A stretch of 16,649 nucleotides of DNA. It comes from Gemmatimonadaceae bacterium. GTDB taxonomy: Bacteria > Gemmatimonadota > Gemmatimonadetes > Gemmatimonadales > Gemmatimonadaceae. Each line of letters begins with the position of its first letter. Position 1 is the first letter of the stretch. The notes below the pieces were generated by a model. The model saw nothing but the letters and a program-made list of their open reading frames with translations, was not told the origin of the DNA and did not search any database. The stretch spans positions 1-16,649 of the forward strand of contig JACDDZ010000011.1 in NCBI GenBank assembly GCA_013816695.1, written 5' to 3'. The translations under genes and the position numbers were made by a program. This document shows, one piece after another, positions 1-6,407 of this stretch.

Positions 1-420
1 ATCAGGACGGTGCACTCGCGCGGTCCAACGAACCATTTCTTCCGTAGCGCGAACCGGCCGATAGGCGTCAAGAATTTTTAAGCCCAACCCTCGCGCTACA
101 AGACTTCGCTGCACGCCAGCGAGTGCGGTAGCCGCCTCCCTCCTCAAGTACGCCCTGTTCGCCTCGTAGCCCGGCAGTTTGGCGCCCGTGAAGTTATTTG
201 CTGTCGAATACCGCATGTCGATCGCGAAACCCGGATCCAGTGTGATGAGCTCGACCAACAGCGAGTCAGCCATGCTGTCGTCCGCCACCGCACGTTCGGA
301 AGTGTTAATTCCCGTAGGTCGCGTTGGCGCTAACGTTGCAGGAGCGCAGGCTAAGGCAACAACAATCGCCAATATGTAAGACGAGCTACGCTTCTCCCAT
401 CGGGCAAAGTAACTTTTCAA
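1..420 (-). CDS. D-alanyl-D-alanine dipeptidase (VanX/DdpX type), N-terminal part, runs off the left edge
   Basis: I translated this frame by hand; it is open from a TTG at 420 to the window edge (140 residues). VanX/DdpX enzymes (peptidase family M15D) are zinc metallopeptidases that hydrolyse D-Ala-D-Ala, in vancomycin resistance or in recycling of peptidoglycan fragments. The match rests on IDMRYSTANNFTG (67-79), LPGYEANRAYLRREA (82-96) and LKILDAYRPVRA (114-125); Arg121 corresponds to the transition-state Arg71 of enterococcal VanX. The zinc ligands (SxHxxGxAxD and the late Glu-x-x-His) would lie beyond the edge, so activity cannot be judged. Residues 14-31 are hydrophobic and end in a Cys (ALAC) followed by small residues: a Sec signal or an atypical lipobox, suggesting an exported enzyme. 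The TTG start has a GAGGGG Shine-Dalgarno sequence a few bases upstream. No vanH, vanA or vanRS-like gene is visible, so I favour peptidoglycan salvage over glycopeptide resistance. Confidence 0.85.
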   Translation of the reverse strand, partial: MKSYFARWEKRSSSYILAIVVALACAPATLAPTRPTGINTSERAVADDSMADSLLVELITLDPGFAIDMRYSTANNFTGAKLPGYEANRAYLRREAATALAGVQRSLVARGLGLKILDAYRPVRATEEMVRWTARVHRPD

Positions 421-421
421 A

Positions 422-688
422 GTGACCCCTCACGATAAATTTTCAAACAGTGTTTCGACTTCTGCGAAGGCTGGCAGCTTCAACCGGGATCAGCTTGTCC
501 TCGATGCATGCGAGCTCTCACGTGACTTGCGCGACAAAGGGAGCACGCCCGAGGCCATGTTGATAGTGGTCAAGCGTATTCTCGAGGGAGCAGCTGTGAG
601 AGCTCCCCTGAAAATGCAGGAAGACATTGTCACTAACTGCATCGAGACCTTTTTCGAGGCCTTCGCCATTCCTGCACCGTTAACCTGA
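422..688 (+). CDS. Small protein of unknown function (88 aa)
   Basis: I do not recognise this family. It is the only convincing plus-strand gene here. The start is GTG at 422; a stop at 410 in the same frame rules out anything further upstream, and no strong Shine-Dalgarno sequence precedes it. The polar N-terminus (about 20 residues) leads into two predicted helices: residues 24-60, with amphipathic LDACELSRDLRDKG and MLIVVKRILEGA, and 66-82, rich in Glu and aromatic residues. There is no signal peptide or membrane segment, so it is probably cytosolic. Its start codon lies one base from that of the divergent dipeptidase, and its last nine bases overlap the 3' end of the convergent transporter gene. 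Amino-acid composition looks like real protein, not a shadow frame. It could be a small regulatory or adaptor protein, but nothing in the sequence decides this. Confidence 0.6.
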   Translation: MTPHDKFSNSVSTSAKAGSFNRDQLVLDACELSRDLRDKGSTPEAMLIVVKRILEGAAVRAPLKMQEDIVTNCIETFFEAFAIPAPLT

Positions 689-1861
689 GCGTCGAGCCAG
701 CCTTCCGATTGCAATGATGCCGGCGGCGGGTCCGAGTGCAAGAAATATCAGTGCGAATCGCCATCCGAACGCCGACGCAAATCTGGGGACCAGCTGCATG
801 GGGAGCATCGTGAGGAGAAATCCCAATGAAGTCTGCAGCGTGAGTGCGGTTCCGACCGCATGCGACTCAACCGATTCAGTTACCAGCGCGCTGAATTGGG
901 CGCTGTCGGCGATGACAAAAAATCCCCAAATGAGTGCGAAAGGAATTACAAGTATCATCCGCTGACCGAACAGGAACACGCTCGCAACACAACACGCGCC
1001 GCTAACCAGGAGCGCGATTCTCACCAGCCTCTCCCGTCCGTTTCTGTCCGCATACACTCCGCCCCACACGCAGCCGATACCGCCGGTCGCGATGATAACA
1101 AATGTCAGCAGCGAAATTCGCGCTGTAGTCGCGACCATACTGGCGGCCAGGAACGCGCCAATCCATGTCCAGAATGCATAAAGCTCGAACATGTGTCCCA
1201 GATAACTCGCGGTAGCGAGCCTCCATTTTCGCGAGCCGAACACAGTGCCGGCCAGCTGCCAGGAGAACGGACGCGGTACGAATGCATGTGGGCCGTCTGA
1301 ATACCCAGCCAGCACGAGTAGCGCTCCGGAAACCGCAAATGCAGATGCGATCGCAATGACGGCATTTACATCGACCTGCGGAATGGAGTGGATCAGGAAT
1401 GGCGTGGCCTTTCCGATCGTAAGCGCGCCGACGATCGCCCCAATGGCCAGACCCCGCTGAGAAACGAACCAGGTCGAGATCATCTTCATCGCAGGCGGGT
1501 AAACTCCCGCGAGGAAAATTCCCGTTGCAAAACGGGCGAGAAGAATCGTCGCGAAGGTGGGCGCTATGAGAAGTGTGAGGTTAGCTGCTGCGCCCATGAA
1601 CGCGCTGAAGGCGAAAAGCAGCCGTGACGGAATTATGTCGGCGAGATTCAGCATCGCAATTGCCGCCGTACCTATGACGAAGCCGAGCTGGACTATGGTA
1701 GTGAGCCAGCCTACCTGGCTTGAATCCAGCTCGAAGCGGGCTGCGATCTGGGCTGAAACGGCATTCGCAGCGAACCAGACCGACATTCCCAGCAGCACTG
1801 CGAGAGAAAGCAGCGCGAGTATGCGCCAGCGTGCAGCCGCTCCTTTTCCCTCGACCAGCAC
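680..1861 (-). CDS. MFS transporter
   Basis: This 393-residue protein has about twelve hydrophobic segments, the usual length and topology of a single-component major facilitator superfamily permease of the inner membrane. TM1 begins near residue 13 and carries GMSVWFAANAV; TM2 carries GWLTTIVQLGFVIG. The loop after TM8 has YADRNGRERL, a form of the G-x-x-x-D-R/K-x-G-R-R motif A; the equivalent first-half loop (LNLADIIPSRLL) is degenerate. The closest recollection is the NarK/YfkF-like branch of uncharacterised MFS permeases, but nothing fixes the substrate or direction. The start is GTG at 1861 with no clear Shine-Dalgarno sequence. The preceding small membrane-protein gene ends 12 bases upstream, so the two are probably cotranscribed. 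The stop is TAA, overlapping the convergent 88-residue gene by nine bases. Confidence 0.85.
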   Translation of the reverse strand: MLVEGKGAAARWRILALLSLAVLLGMSVWFAANAVSAQIAARFELDSSQVGWLTTIVQLGFVIGTAAIAMLNLADIIPSRLLFAFSAFMGAAANLTLLIAPTFATILLARFATGIFLAGVYPPAMKMISTWFVSQRGLAIGAIVGALTIGKATPFLIHSIPQVDVNAVIAIASAFAVSGALLVLAGYSDGPHAFVPRPFSWQLAGTVFGSRKWRLATASYLGHMFELYAFWTWIGAFLAASMVATTARISLLTFVIIATGGIGCVWGGVYADRNGRERLVRIALLVSGACCVASVFLFGQRMILVIPFALIWGFFVIADSAQFSALVTESVESHAVGTALTLQTSLGFLLTMLPMQLVPRFASAFGWRFALIFLALGPAAGIIAIGRLARRSG

Positions 1862-1873
1862 AGTCAGACTAGG

Positions 1874-2017
1874 TCAGGCTCCAGCGAGGAAATGCCATGC
1901 GATTGCGATAATCGCAACAAGGAGCACAAGGTGGATGATGCCACCAACGACTTTCTTGAGAAGCAGGAAGCCAAGTAGCCACACCACGAGCAGGGCAATA
2001 CCGGCATACAAAATCAT
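1874..2017 (-). CDS. lmo0937-type small membrane protein (47 aa)
   Basis: This reading frame was found by hand and is easy to miss because of its length. It encodes a 47-residue, almost wholly hydrophobic protein: a first membrane segment (LYAGIALLVVWLLGFLLL, 3-20), a short basic turn with KKVVGG (21-26) and a second segment (IIHLVLLVAIIAIAWHFL, 27-44). The order VVWLLGF - GG - IIHL - LLVAI is the hallmark of the lmo0937 family of tiny two-helix membrane proteins, widespread in bacteria and of unknown biochemical function. The ATG at 2017 has a GAGG Shine-Dalgarno sequence seven bases away, and the stop is TGA. It sits 71 bases after the histidine kinase gene and 12 bases before the MFS gene. 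A TTGACA box lies upstream. Confidence 0.82.
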   Translation of the reverse strand: MILYAGIALLVVWLLGFLLLKKVVGGIIHLVLLVAIIAIAWHFLAGA

Positions 2018-2037
2018 GTGTTCGCCTCGGAGAACAG

Positions 2038-2066
2038 GTTTGTTCGCGACATAACCTATGTGTCAA
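2038..2066 (-). promoter_or_regulatory. Possible promoter with an overlapping dyad, upstream of the lmo0937-type gene
   Basis: A perfect TTGACA (2061-2066, minus strand) is followed after 17 bases by ACAAAC, a poor -10 box. The spacer holds a short inverted repeat, ACATA-3-TATGT (2049-2061), which could be an operator. It would let the small membrane protein and the MFS gene be expressed independently of the KaiC/kinase operon. The weak -10 keeps this tentative. Confidence 0.3.
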
Positions 2067-2088
2067 AACGAAAAACGGCGAGTGTCGA

Positions 2089-3714
2089 TCAGGCCGGCGC
2101 GGCTATGGGAAGAGTCAATGTAAAGGTCGAGCCTTCTCCGAATACGCTCTCGGCGCACAGGTCGCCATGCATAGCCCGGGCGATATCCCGGCTGATGGCC
2201 AGCCCCAGTCCAATTCCCTTTTCCCTGTCTGCAAACGTTTCCTTCAACTGGACGAAGGGTTCAAAGATCTTTTCCAGCTTTTCCTTCTCTATGCCGATAC
2301 CGGTGTCCGTTATGTTGAACACCACTGTTTCACCATCCAGAGCGCAGCCCGCGCTGATACGCCCGCCCTTCGGCGTGAATTTTATCGCGTTTGCAAACAG
2401 GTTGATCAGAACCTGCGTCAGTCTTTCCGGATCCGCCTGGGCGATGATCGCAGAGTCGCCTGTCACGCCGTCGAACACAATTCCGTTTTGAGCGAAGAGC
2501 GGCTCTATCAGTTCCACCGCGTGGCAAAGAGCGTCGGCCGCGCTCACCGGCTGAATGGAATACGGCAGGCCTCCGCTCGCCGACCTCGCGAAATTCAGGA
2601 TTTCGGTGATCAGGGCCGTTAGGTGCAGCTGGTTCGACTTGATTCTCGCGAAATCAGCGCGCTGTTCCTTCGTCACAGCGCCGCGCAATCCCATGTCGAG
2701 AAGCTCGACATAACCGCCGATTGCATTGAGTGGTGTTCTCAGCTCATGGCTCATCGCACTCAGAAATGCAGTCTTTGCCGCATTGGCGGTTTCTGCAGCT
2801 CTTCGCAGCACGATCGCGGCTTCGTAGGTTTGCGCATTGTCCAGAGCCAGGCCGGCTCTCAGTGCTATGTCTTCCGCCAGCTGTATTTCAGTTGGCGGAT
2901 AGGATTGCTGATGCTTTTCCGAGACGAACGTTATCGCCCCAAGCAGCTTGCCACGCGCAAGCAGCGGGACCGTAAGCAGGGCACCGACACCGAGCTCGCG
3001 CAGAATTCGGATATTGTCTGCGCCGTTGGCGGTCGCCGCAATAGCCTCATCGACACCCTTGGTAATCACGACGGCCTCGTGGCTTCGCAGCATTGCCGGC
3101 GCTCCGAAATTGTCGGTGGGATCCGGGTTCCAACGGCCAAGCAGGCAACGCGCGAGCTCCTGCTTGGTCGGATCCGAGTGATATATCCCCAGCCTCCGAA
3201 TCCTGTTTTCTTCTTCAAGAATGTCTACAATGCACCAGTCGCCATGTGTTGGTATAGCGAGTTTGGTCAGTGCCACAAGCGTGCTGGTCTGATCCACGGA
3301 CTCCGCCAGCAGTCGGCCCGCTTCCGCAAGAAACGCCAGCCGATGGCGTGCATCTTCGCACTCCTCGGCATACCCGCGTTCGCGCAGGGCGCTGAGCAGC
3401 ATTCGCTCAGAAACCTGGCGCTGCAGCTCCAGGGTGTCATCGATGCGTGCCAAAGGGCGGAGCTCGATTGCCACTTCGGGTTCGGTTCCGTATGAAACAG
3501 GGACGAGCCACGCGATGCACCGCCAACCGCCCCCATTTTCATTAGTCGAGCCGATCTCGGAAACGATCCCATCGGGCTCTCCGCGCAGCGCGTCGTTCAG
3601 GACTCTGTGCACCTTTTCGACGGTTCCGCTCTTGAAAGCATCTGCGATTGGGCGACCTGCAGCCAGATCAGCGCCAACATCAGCAATCGCCAGAAATGCC
3701 GCATTCGCGTACAC
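2089..3714 (-). CDS. Soluble sensor histidine kinase (partial PAS - GAF - HisKA - HATPase)
   Basis: From the first standard start (GTG at 3714) the protein has 541 residues and no membrane segment. A PAS-like region occupies residues 1-90 (YANAAFLAI is the typical PAS first strand and helix). A coiled-coil linker at 92-125 leads to a GAF domain at about 126-296. HisKA follows, with the phospho-acceptor His323 in SHELRTPLN, then HATPase_c: N box with Asn442, G1 DTGIG (470-474), F box FEPF (484-487), G2 GIGLGL (500-505). All catalytic motifs are intact, so it should autophosphorylate. There is no receiver domain and no response regulator gene nearby. It lies directly behind the KaiC-like gene, whose stop is at 3777, an arrangement recalling KaiC output to SasA-type kinases. 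The start is problematic: PAS-like residues continue upstream in frame to 3780, but no ATG, GTG or TTG exists there, so the true N-terminus may be longer. Confidence 0.9.
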   Translation of the reverse strand: MYANAAFLAIADVGADLAAGRPIADAFKSGTVEKVHRVLNDALRGEPDGIVSEIGSTNENGGGWRCIAWLVPVSYGTEPEVAIELRPLARIDDTLELQRQVSERMLLSALRERGYAEECEDARHRLAFLAEAGRLLAESVDQTSTLVALTKLAIPTHGDWCIVDILEEENRIRRLGIYHSDPTKQELARCLLGRWNPDPTDNFGAPAMLRSHEAVVITKGVDEAIAATANGADNIRILRELGVGALLTVPLLARGKLLGAITFVSEKHQQSYPPTEIQLAEDIALRAGLALDNAQTYEAAIVLRRAAETANAAKTAFLSAMSHELRTPLNAIGGYVELLDMGLRGAVTKEQRADFARIKSNQLHLTALITEILNFARSASGGLPYSIQPVSAADALCHAVELIEPLFAQNGIVFDGVTGDSAIIAQADPERLTQVLINLFANAIKFTPKGGRISAGCALDGETVVFNITDTGIGIEKEKLEKIFEPFVQLKETFADREKGIGLGLAISRDIARAMHGDLCAESVFGEGSTFTLTLPIAAPA

Positions 3715-3776
3715 AAGCTCGTGTCGGGCCCCGGTCGTGACCGCAAACGGGAACGGTGACCCATCGAGGTAGCTGT

Positions 3777-5291
3777 CTAGCGCTTTCGTTTGACTCTTGC
3801 CTTTTGTGCCCCGCCCAGTCCCGGCGCAAGGCGAAGCGTTGGTGTACCGGTGATGATTCCTTCGTATTCCGAAAGAGAATCGCCAACCTCGACTCCCCTG
3901 GCGGTCACTTCGTAGCGACGGATCTCATGACTGTGCTCACTTCCACGCATTTTGACTACCGCCATGACCCGCTTCAGCGAACCTTCGAGTTCTATGTAAC
4001 GCTGGATGATGATCTCATCCGTTATAAACGAGACTCTTTCGCTGGTGAACCGAATGTCCCGGAACCCTTCGATTACTTCGGCGGTCATGAACACGGTGAC
4101 GCCCGTAGCGGTCAGTGTTCCCACCAGCCGGTAGAGTGATTCCCTGAAATCGTTGCGGAACGTCGGGGCCAGGGCGACTTCGAACCCTGAAAGCGAATCG
4201 ATGACAACCCGCTTAGCGCCGAGACGTTCCACCGCGTCCAGAATCGAATACAGCGCCTCGTCCACGGATAAATCCAGCGGTCGGAGATAAATCACCTCCA
4301 GCTTCCCGGAACGAATCATCTTTCCGATTACTGAATTTCTTGCATCTGCCCGTGCGAGATACTCCTCAGGGTACTCCTCGAACACAGCGATAACGCCCGT
4401 CTCGCCTTTTTTCAGGCCGGCAACAATGAATTGTGTTGCAACGGTTGACTTGCCGCTTCCAGCCGGGCCGGTGAGCATCACCGCATCTCCGGAGATTACA
4501 CCGCCTCCCATCATCTCGTCGAGGCCCGGGATGCCCGTAGACATGCGATCTCGCTTGTGCACCTTGCGGGTGGCCGTCTGTTCCGGAATGCGTGGATATA
4601 CCTGCAGCCCATCATCCGTAATCTTGAAAGTGTGGAGACCTGGCATCGGCGCACGCCCGCGCGACTTGACGACCTGCAGCTTCCTCACGACCGAGTTGCG
4701 ATCGGTTGCCTGGTTCAGAAGGAGAATTCCATCTGCGACAGTGAACACGGGATTGCGCTGTTCTTCTTCCGGGTACTCGCCCAGGAGGAATGACGTGATT
4801 TCCCAGCTCGCCAGGTGCAAGGCCAGCCGCTGAACGAACTGCTCGATTCCGATCTCAGGCGGCTGTCCTGGGTCTGCAGTGCGGCCAACTATGGTTCTGA
4901 AGGAATCCACGACGATGATGCCCGGCTTTGTGCTTTCAACTTCGGCAATTATCCTCTGCAGCACGCCACTCAGATCCCCGCCAATCACTTCTTCGGTGAG
5001 ATTCACAAAGTGAATCGCCGAACCTGCCAGCGCAGCGTTGAAGAAACTGAACTGCTGCTGGTAGCGAAGCATTTTGAGAGTAGGCTCGCCAAGCACAGTG
5101 AAATAAATCGCGGGACGCTCGGGCGTCGCGTTCGCAAACATGATTTGATTTGCGAGCGTGGTCTTCCCTGCCCCCGGTCCGCCGGCCACAAGATTGAATG
5201 AGAACTCGGGCAATCCTCCACCGAGCACAGCGTCGAGACCGGGTACGCAGGTCTTGATGTTTTTGATTATATCCGGCTTGTCGGACTTCAT
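3777..5291 (-). CDS. KaiC-like double-domain RecA-fold ATPase
   Basis: The 504-residue protein has two tandem KaiC/RAD55 domains, as in circadian KaiC (about 519 aa). Domain 1 has Walker A GGPGAGKTT (37-45) and Walker B IIVVDS with Asp129. Domain 2 has Walker A GPAGSGKST (275-283) and Walker B VVIDSLSG with Asp365. The catalytic glutamate pair is present in domain 2 (Glu305-Glu306, AVFEEYP); the matching place in domain 1 reads TVLGEP, so the pair is replaced. In the phosphorylation loop, Ser421 matches KaiC Ser431, but the neighbour matching Thr432 is Phe422; Thr416 matches Thr426. The C-terminus stops soon after TGTPT with a basic tail and lacks the long KaiA-binding tail. KaiC-like proteins outside cyanobacteria are hexameric ATPase switches that often partner with kinases, which fits the histidine kinase downstream. 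The ATG start overlaps the preceding gene's stop by four bases (ATGA). No kaiB or kaiA is present. Confidence 0.92.
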   Translation of the reverse strand: MKSDKPDIIKNIKTCVPGLDAVLGGGLPEFSFNLVAGGPGAGKTTLANQIMFANATPERPAIYFTVLGEPTLKMLRYQQQFSFFNAALAGSAIHFVNLTEEVIGGDLSGVLQRIIAEVESTKPGIIVVDSFRTIVGRTADPGQPPEIGIEQFVQRLALHLASWEITSFLLGEYPEEEQRNPVFTVADGILLLNQATDRNSVVRKLQVVKSRGRAPMPGLHTFKITDDGLQVYPRIPEQTATRKVHKRDRMSTGIPGLDEMMGGGVISGDAVMLTGPAGSGKSTVATQFIVAGLKKGETGVIAVFEEYPEEYLARADARNSVIGKMIRSGKLEVIYLRPLDLSVDEALYSILDAVERLGAKRVVIDSLSGFEVALAPTFRNDFRESLYRLVGTLTATGVTVFMTAEVIEGFRDIRFTSERVSFITDEIIIQRYIELEGSLKRVMAVVKMRGSEHSHEIRRYEVTARGVEVGDSLSEYEGIITGTPTLRLAPGLGGAQKARVKRKR

Positions 5292-5797
5292 ACTTTCAGT
5301 CTCCGGTCCGAGCCGTTCTTCTCACGCTCGTCATGTGGAATGCTTCGCTCGATTAGGTTGCTTGCCATGTCGTCCCCGACCAACCGGCCAAGCAATGAAA
5401 TCGTAGCCGCCAGCATGGCCTCGATTGCGGCCGCTGTCGCTGAATCTCCGAAACCTTTGATACTTTCCTCGACGCAAGAAACGTACGGCTCTTCTCTCAC
5501 TCGAAGCTGTAGCACTTCCAGGGCAGGATGTTGATCTGCCGCCTGCGTCTGCGCACGCACAAAAAGCGCATGGCAGCCATCCCGTCCAATCCAGCGCGAG
5601 AGTGCTGCATACAGCTTTTCGGCGGCGTTACAAGCTGCCGTCGCGCGTGCAAGATCGCCGTCGCCGGCAACTTGCTCGCTGTCGATCAGCTCCCTTGCAG
5701 TCTTTTCTGAGGCTGGCAGGTCGGGCGACATTATGTCGTCTGGCAGGCGGTTGAGCGCATTCACCACTCGCTCATCGACATAGTAATTCTGGATCAT
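5288..5797 (-). CDS. Unknown 169-aa protein, first gene of the KaiC/kinase operon
   Basis: I recognise no named family. It is probably a cytosolic, mainly helical protein with no signal peptide, membrane segment or Cys pair. Two parts look like related halves: residues 62-95 with LYAALSRWIGRDGCHALFVRA, and about 119-155 with MLAATISLLGRLVGDDMASNLIE; both have a hydrophobic helix, then R-x-I/V-G-x-D, then a second helix. I recall similar paired motifs in uncharacterised proteins of Gemmatimonadota and myxobacteria, but that is memory, not a search. The TGA stop overlaps the ATG of the KaiC-like gene by four bases (ATGA), so translation is probably coupled and the products made in matched amounts. 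This suggests a partner or regulator of the ATPase, in the place a kaiB-like gene might occupy, though it is not thioredoxin-like KaiB. The ATG at 5797 has no well-spaced Shine-Dalgarno sequence. Confidence 0.75.
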   Translation of the reverse strand: MIQNYYVDERVVNALNRLPDDIMSPDLPASEKTARELIDSEQVAGDGDLARATAACNAAEKLYAALSRWIGRDGCHALFVRAQTQAADQHPALEVLQLRVREEPYVSCVEESIKGFGDSATAAAIEAMLAATISLLGRLVGDDMASNLIERSIPHDEREKNGSDRRLKV

Positions 5798-5819
5798 CCT
5801 GTCGACGACAACGATGATT

Positions 5820-5834
5820 CAGGCAGGCAGGCAG
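5820..5834. repeat. Short tandem repeat (CAGG x 3.75)
   Basis: The bases 5820-5834 are three CAGG units plus CAG. They lie in the presumed leader of the KaiC operon, 23 bases or more ahead of the first start codon. Slippage could alter leader length without affecting any reading frame. Confidence 0.8.
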
Positions 5835-5853
5835 ACACGCCCGCTATGCTAGG

Positions 5854-5883
5854 TATATAACATAAAGCACCGCCAATTGTCAG
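5854..5883 (-). promoter_or_regulatory. Candidate promoter of the KaiC/kinase operon
   Basis: On the minus strand CTGACA (5878-5883, five of six matches to TTGACA) is followed by an 18-base spacer and TATATA (5854-5859, four of six matches to TATAAT). It lies in the 103-base gap between the tRNA gene and the operon's first start codon and points the right way. The gap is the only AT-rich stretch here. Alternative -10 registers overlap by a base or two. Confidence 0.4.
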
Positions 5884-5900
5884 TGCGTGGGAAGGCAGAA

Positions 5901-5973
<73 letters not shown>

Positions 5974-6018
5974 GACAGCCCGATAAAGTTAACGGGTCGG
6001 TGCTCTAGTGACACGAGC

Positions 6019-6348
6019 CTACTTTTCAGGCGGGTCTGGCGCTTCCTCTTCTGCTTCGTCCGCGCTCTTGGTGATGCTGCCTTTCTTGAAAAGCGTCCCC
6101 TTCATGATCGCCTTCCAGATCGGCTTTCTACGCAGCAGAAACTCCAGGTCCATGGCGAAGTGCTTGAACTCTTCCTTCTGCGCGTCGGCCATGATGGATT
6201 TCGCCTCCTTGTCAGTCTCCAGCGAAATCCGCTGCTCGTACCAGCCAATCGCTTCAGCCTCTTCCGTCAGTGAGGTGATCATCCGCGCAAAGGTGCGTAT
6301 CTCGTCAGAAAGCTCCTCAGGCGGTTCGTGATATTGCTCGAAACCCAC
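6019..6348 (-). CDS. Encapsulated-ferritin-like (EncFtn) iron-binding protein
   Basis: This 109-residue, two-helix protein matches the EncFtn family, which dimerises to form a di-iron ferroxidase centre and normally feeds mineralised iron into an encapsulin shell. The first helix carries SLTEEAEAIGWYEQR (26-40), the second DAQKEEFKHFAMDLEFLLRR (55-74). Compared with Rhodospirillum rubrum EncFtn, Glu30, Glu60 and His63 match the ferroxidase ligands Glu32, Glu62 and His65; Glu29 and Glu32 match the entry-site Glu31 and Glu34; Trp36 and Tyr37 match Trp38 and Tyr39. All key residues are intact. The last 20 residues are an acidic, Pro-rich tail (DEAEEEAPDPPEK), not the LTVGSLR-like peptide that docks cargo to encapsulin, and no shell gene is in the window. 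The start is GTG at 6348 with GAGG four bases upstream. It follows an unknown small gene by 59 bases and precedes tRNA-Lys. Confidence 0.85.
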   Translation of the reverse strand: MGFEQYHEPPEELSDEIRTFARMITSLTEEAEAIGWYEQRISLETDKEAKSIMADAQKEEFKHFAMDLEFLLRRKPIWKAIMKGTLFKKGSITKSADEAEEEAPDPPEK

Positions 6349-6407
6349 GATTCCTCACTATGAAAAGTTCAACCACATACAACCCAAACCACCAACCCGT
6401 TGCTGGA

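Noticed and set aside
1..420. Vancomycin-resistance cluster suggested by the VanX-like fragment
   Set aside because: No vanH, vanA, vanR or vanS-like gene is in view, and chromosomal DdpX-type dipeptidases are common in non-resistant bacteria.
1557..2054. Plus-strand open frame of 165 codons
   Set aside because: It is antisense to the MFS and small membrane-protein genes, with low-complexity Ser/Arg/Thr composition typical of shadow frames.
1869..2066. Minus-strand frame of 65 codons over the small membrane-protein gene
   Set aside because: Cys/Arg/Trp-rich, no domain; the overlapping frame encodes a clear lmo0937-type protein.
2623..3495. Plus-strand open frame of 290 codons
   Set aside because: It lies wholly antisense to the histidine kinase, is Cys-, Gln- and Arg-rich, and has no recognisable domain.
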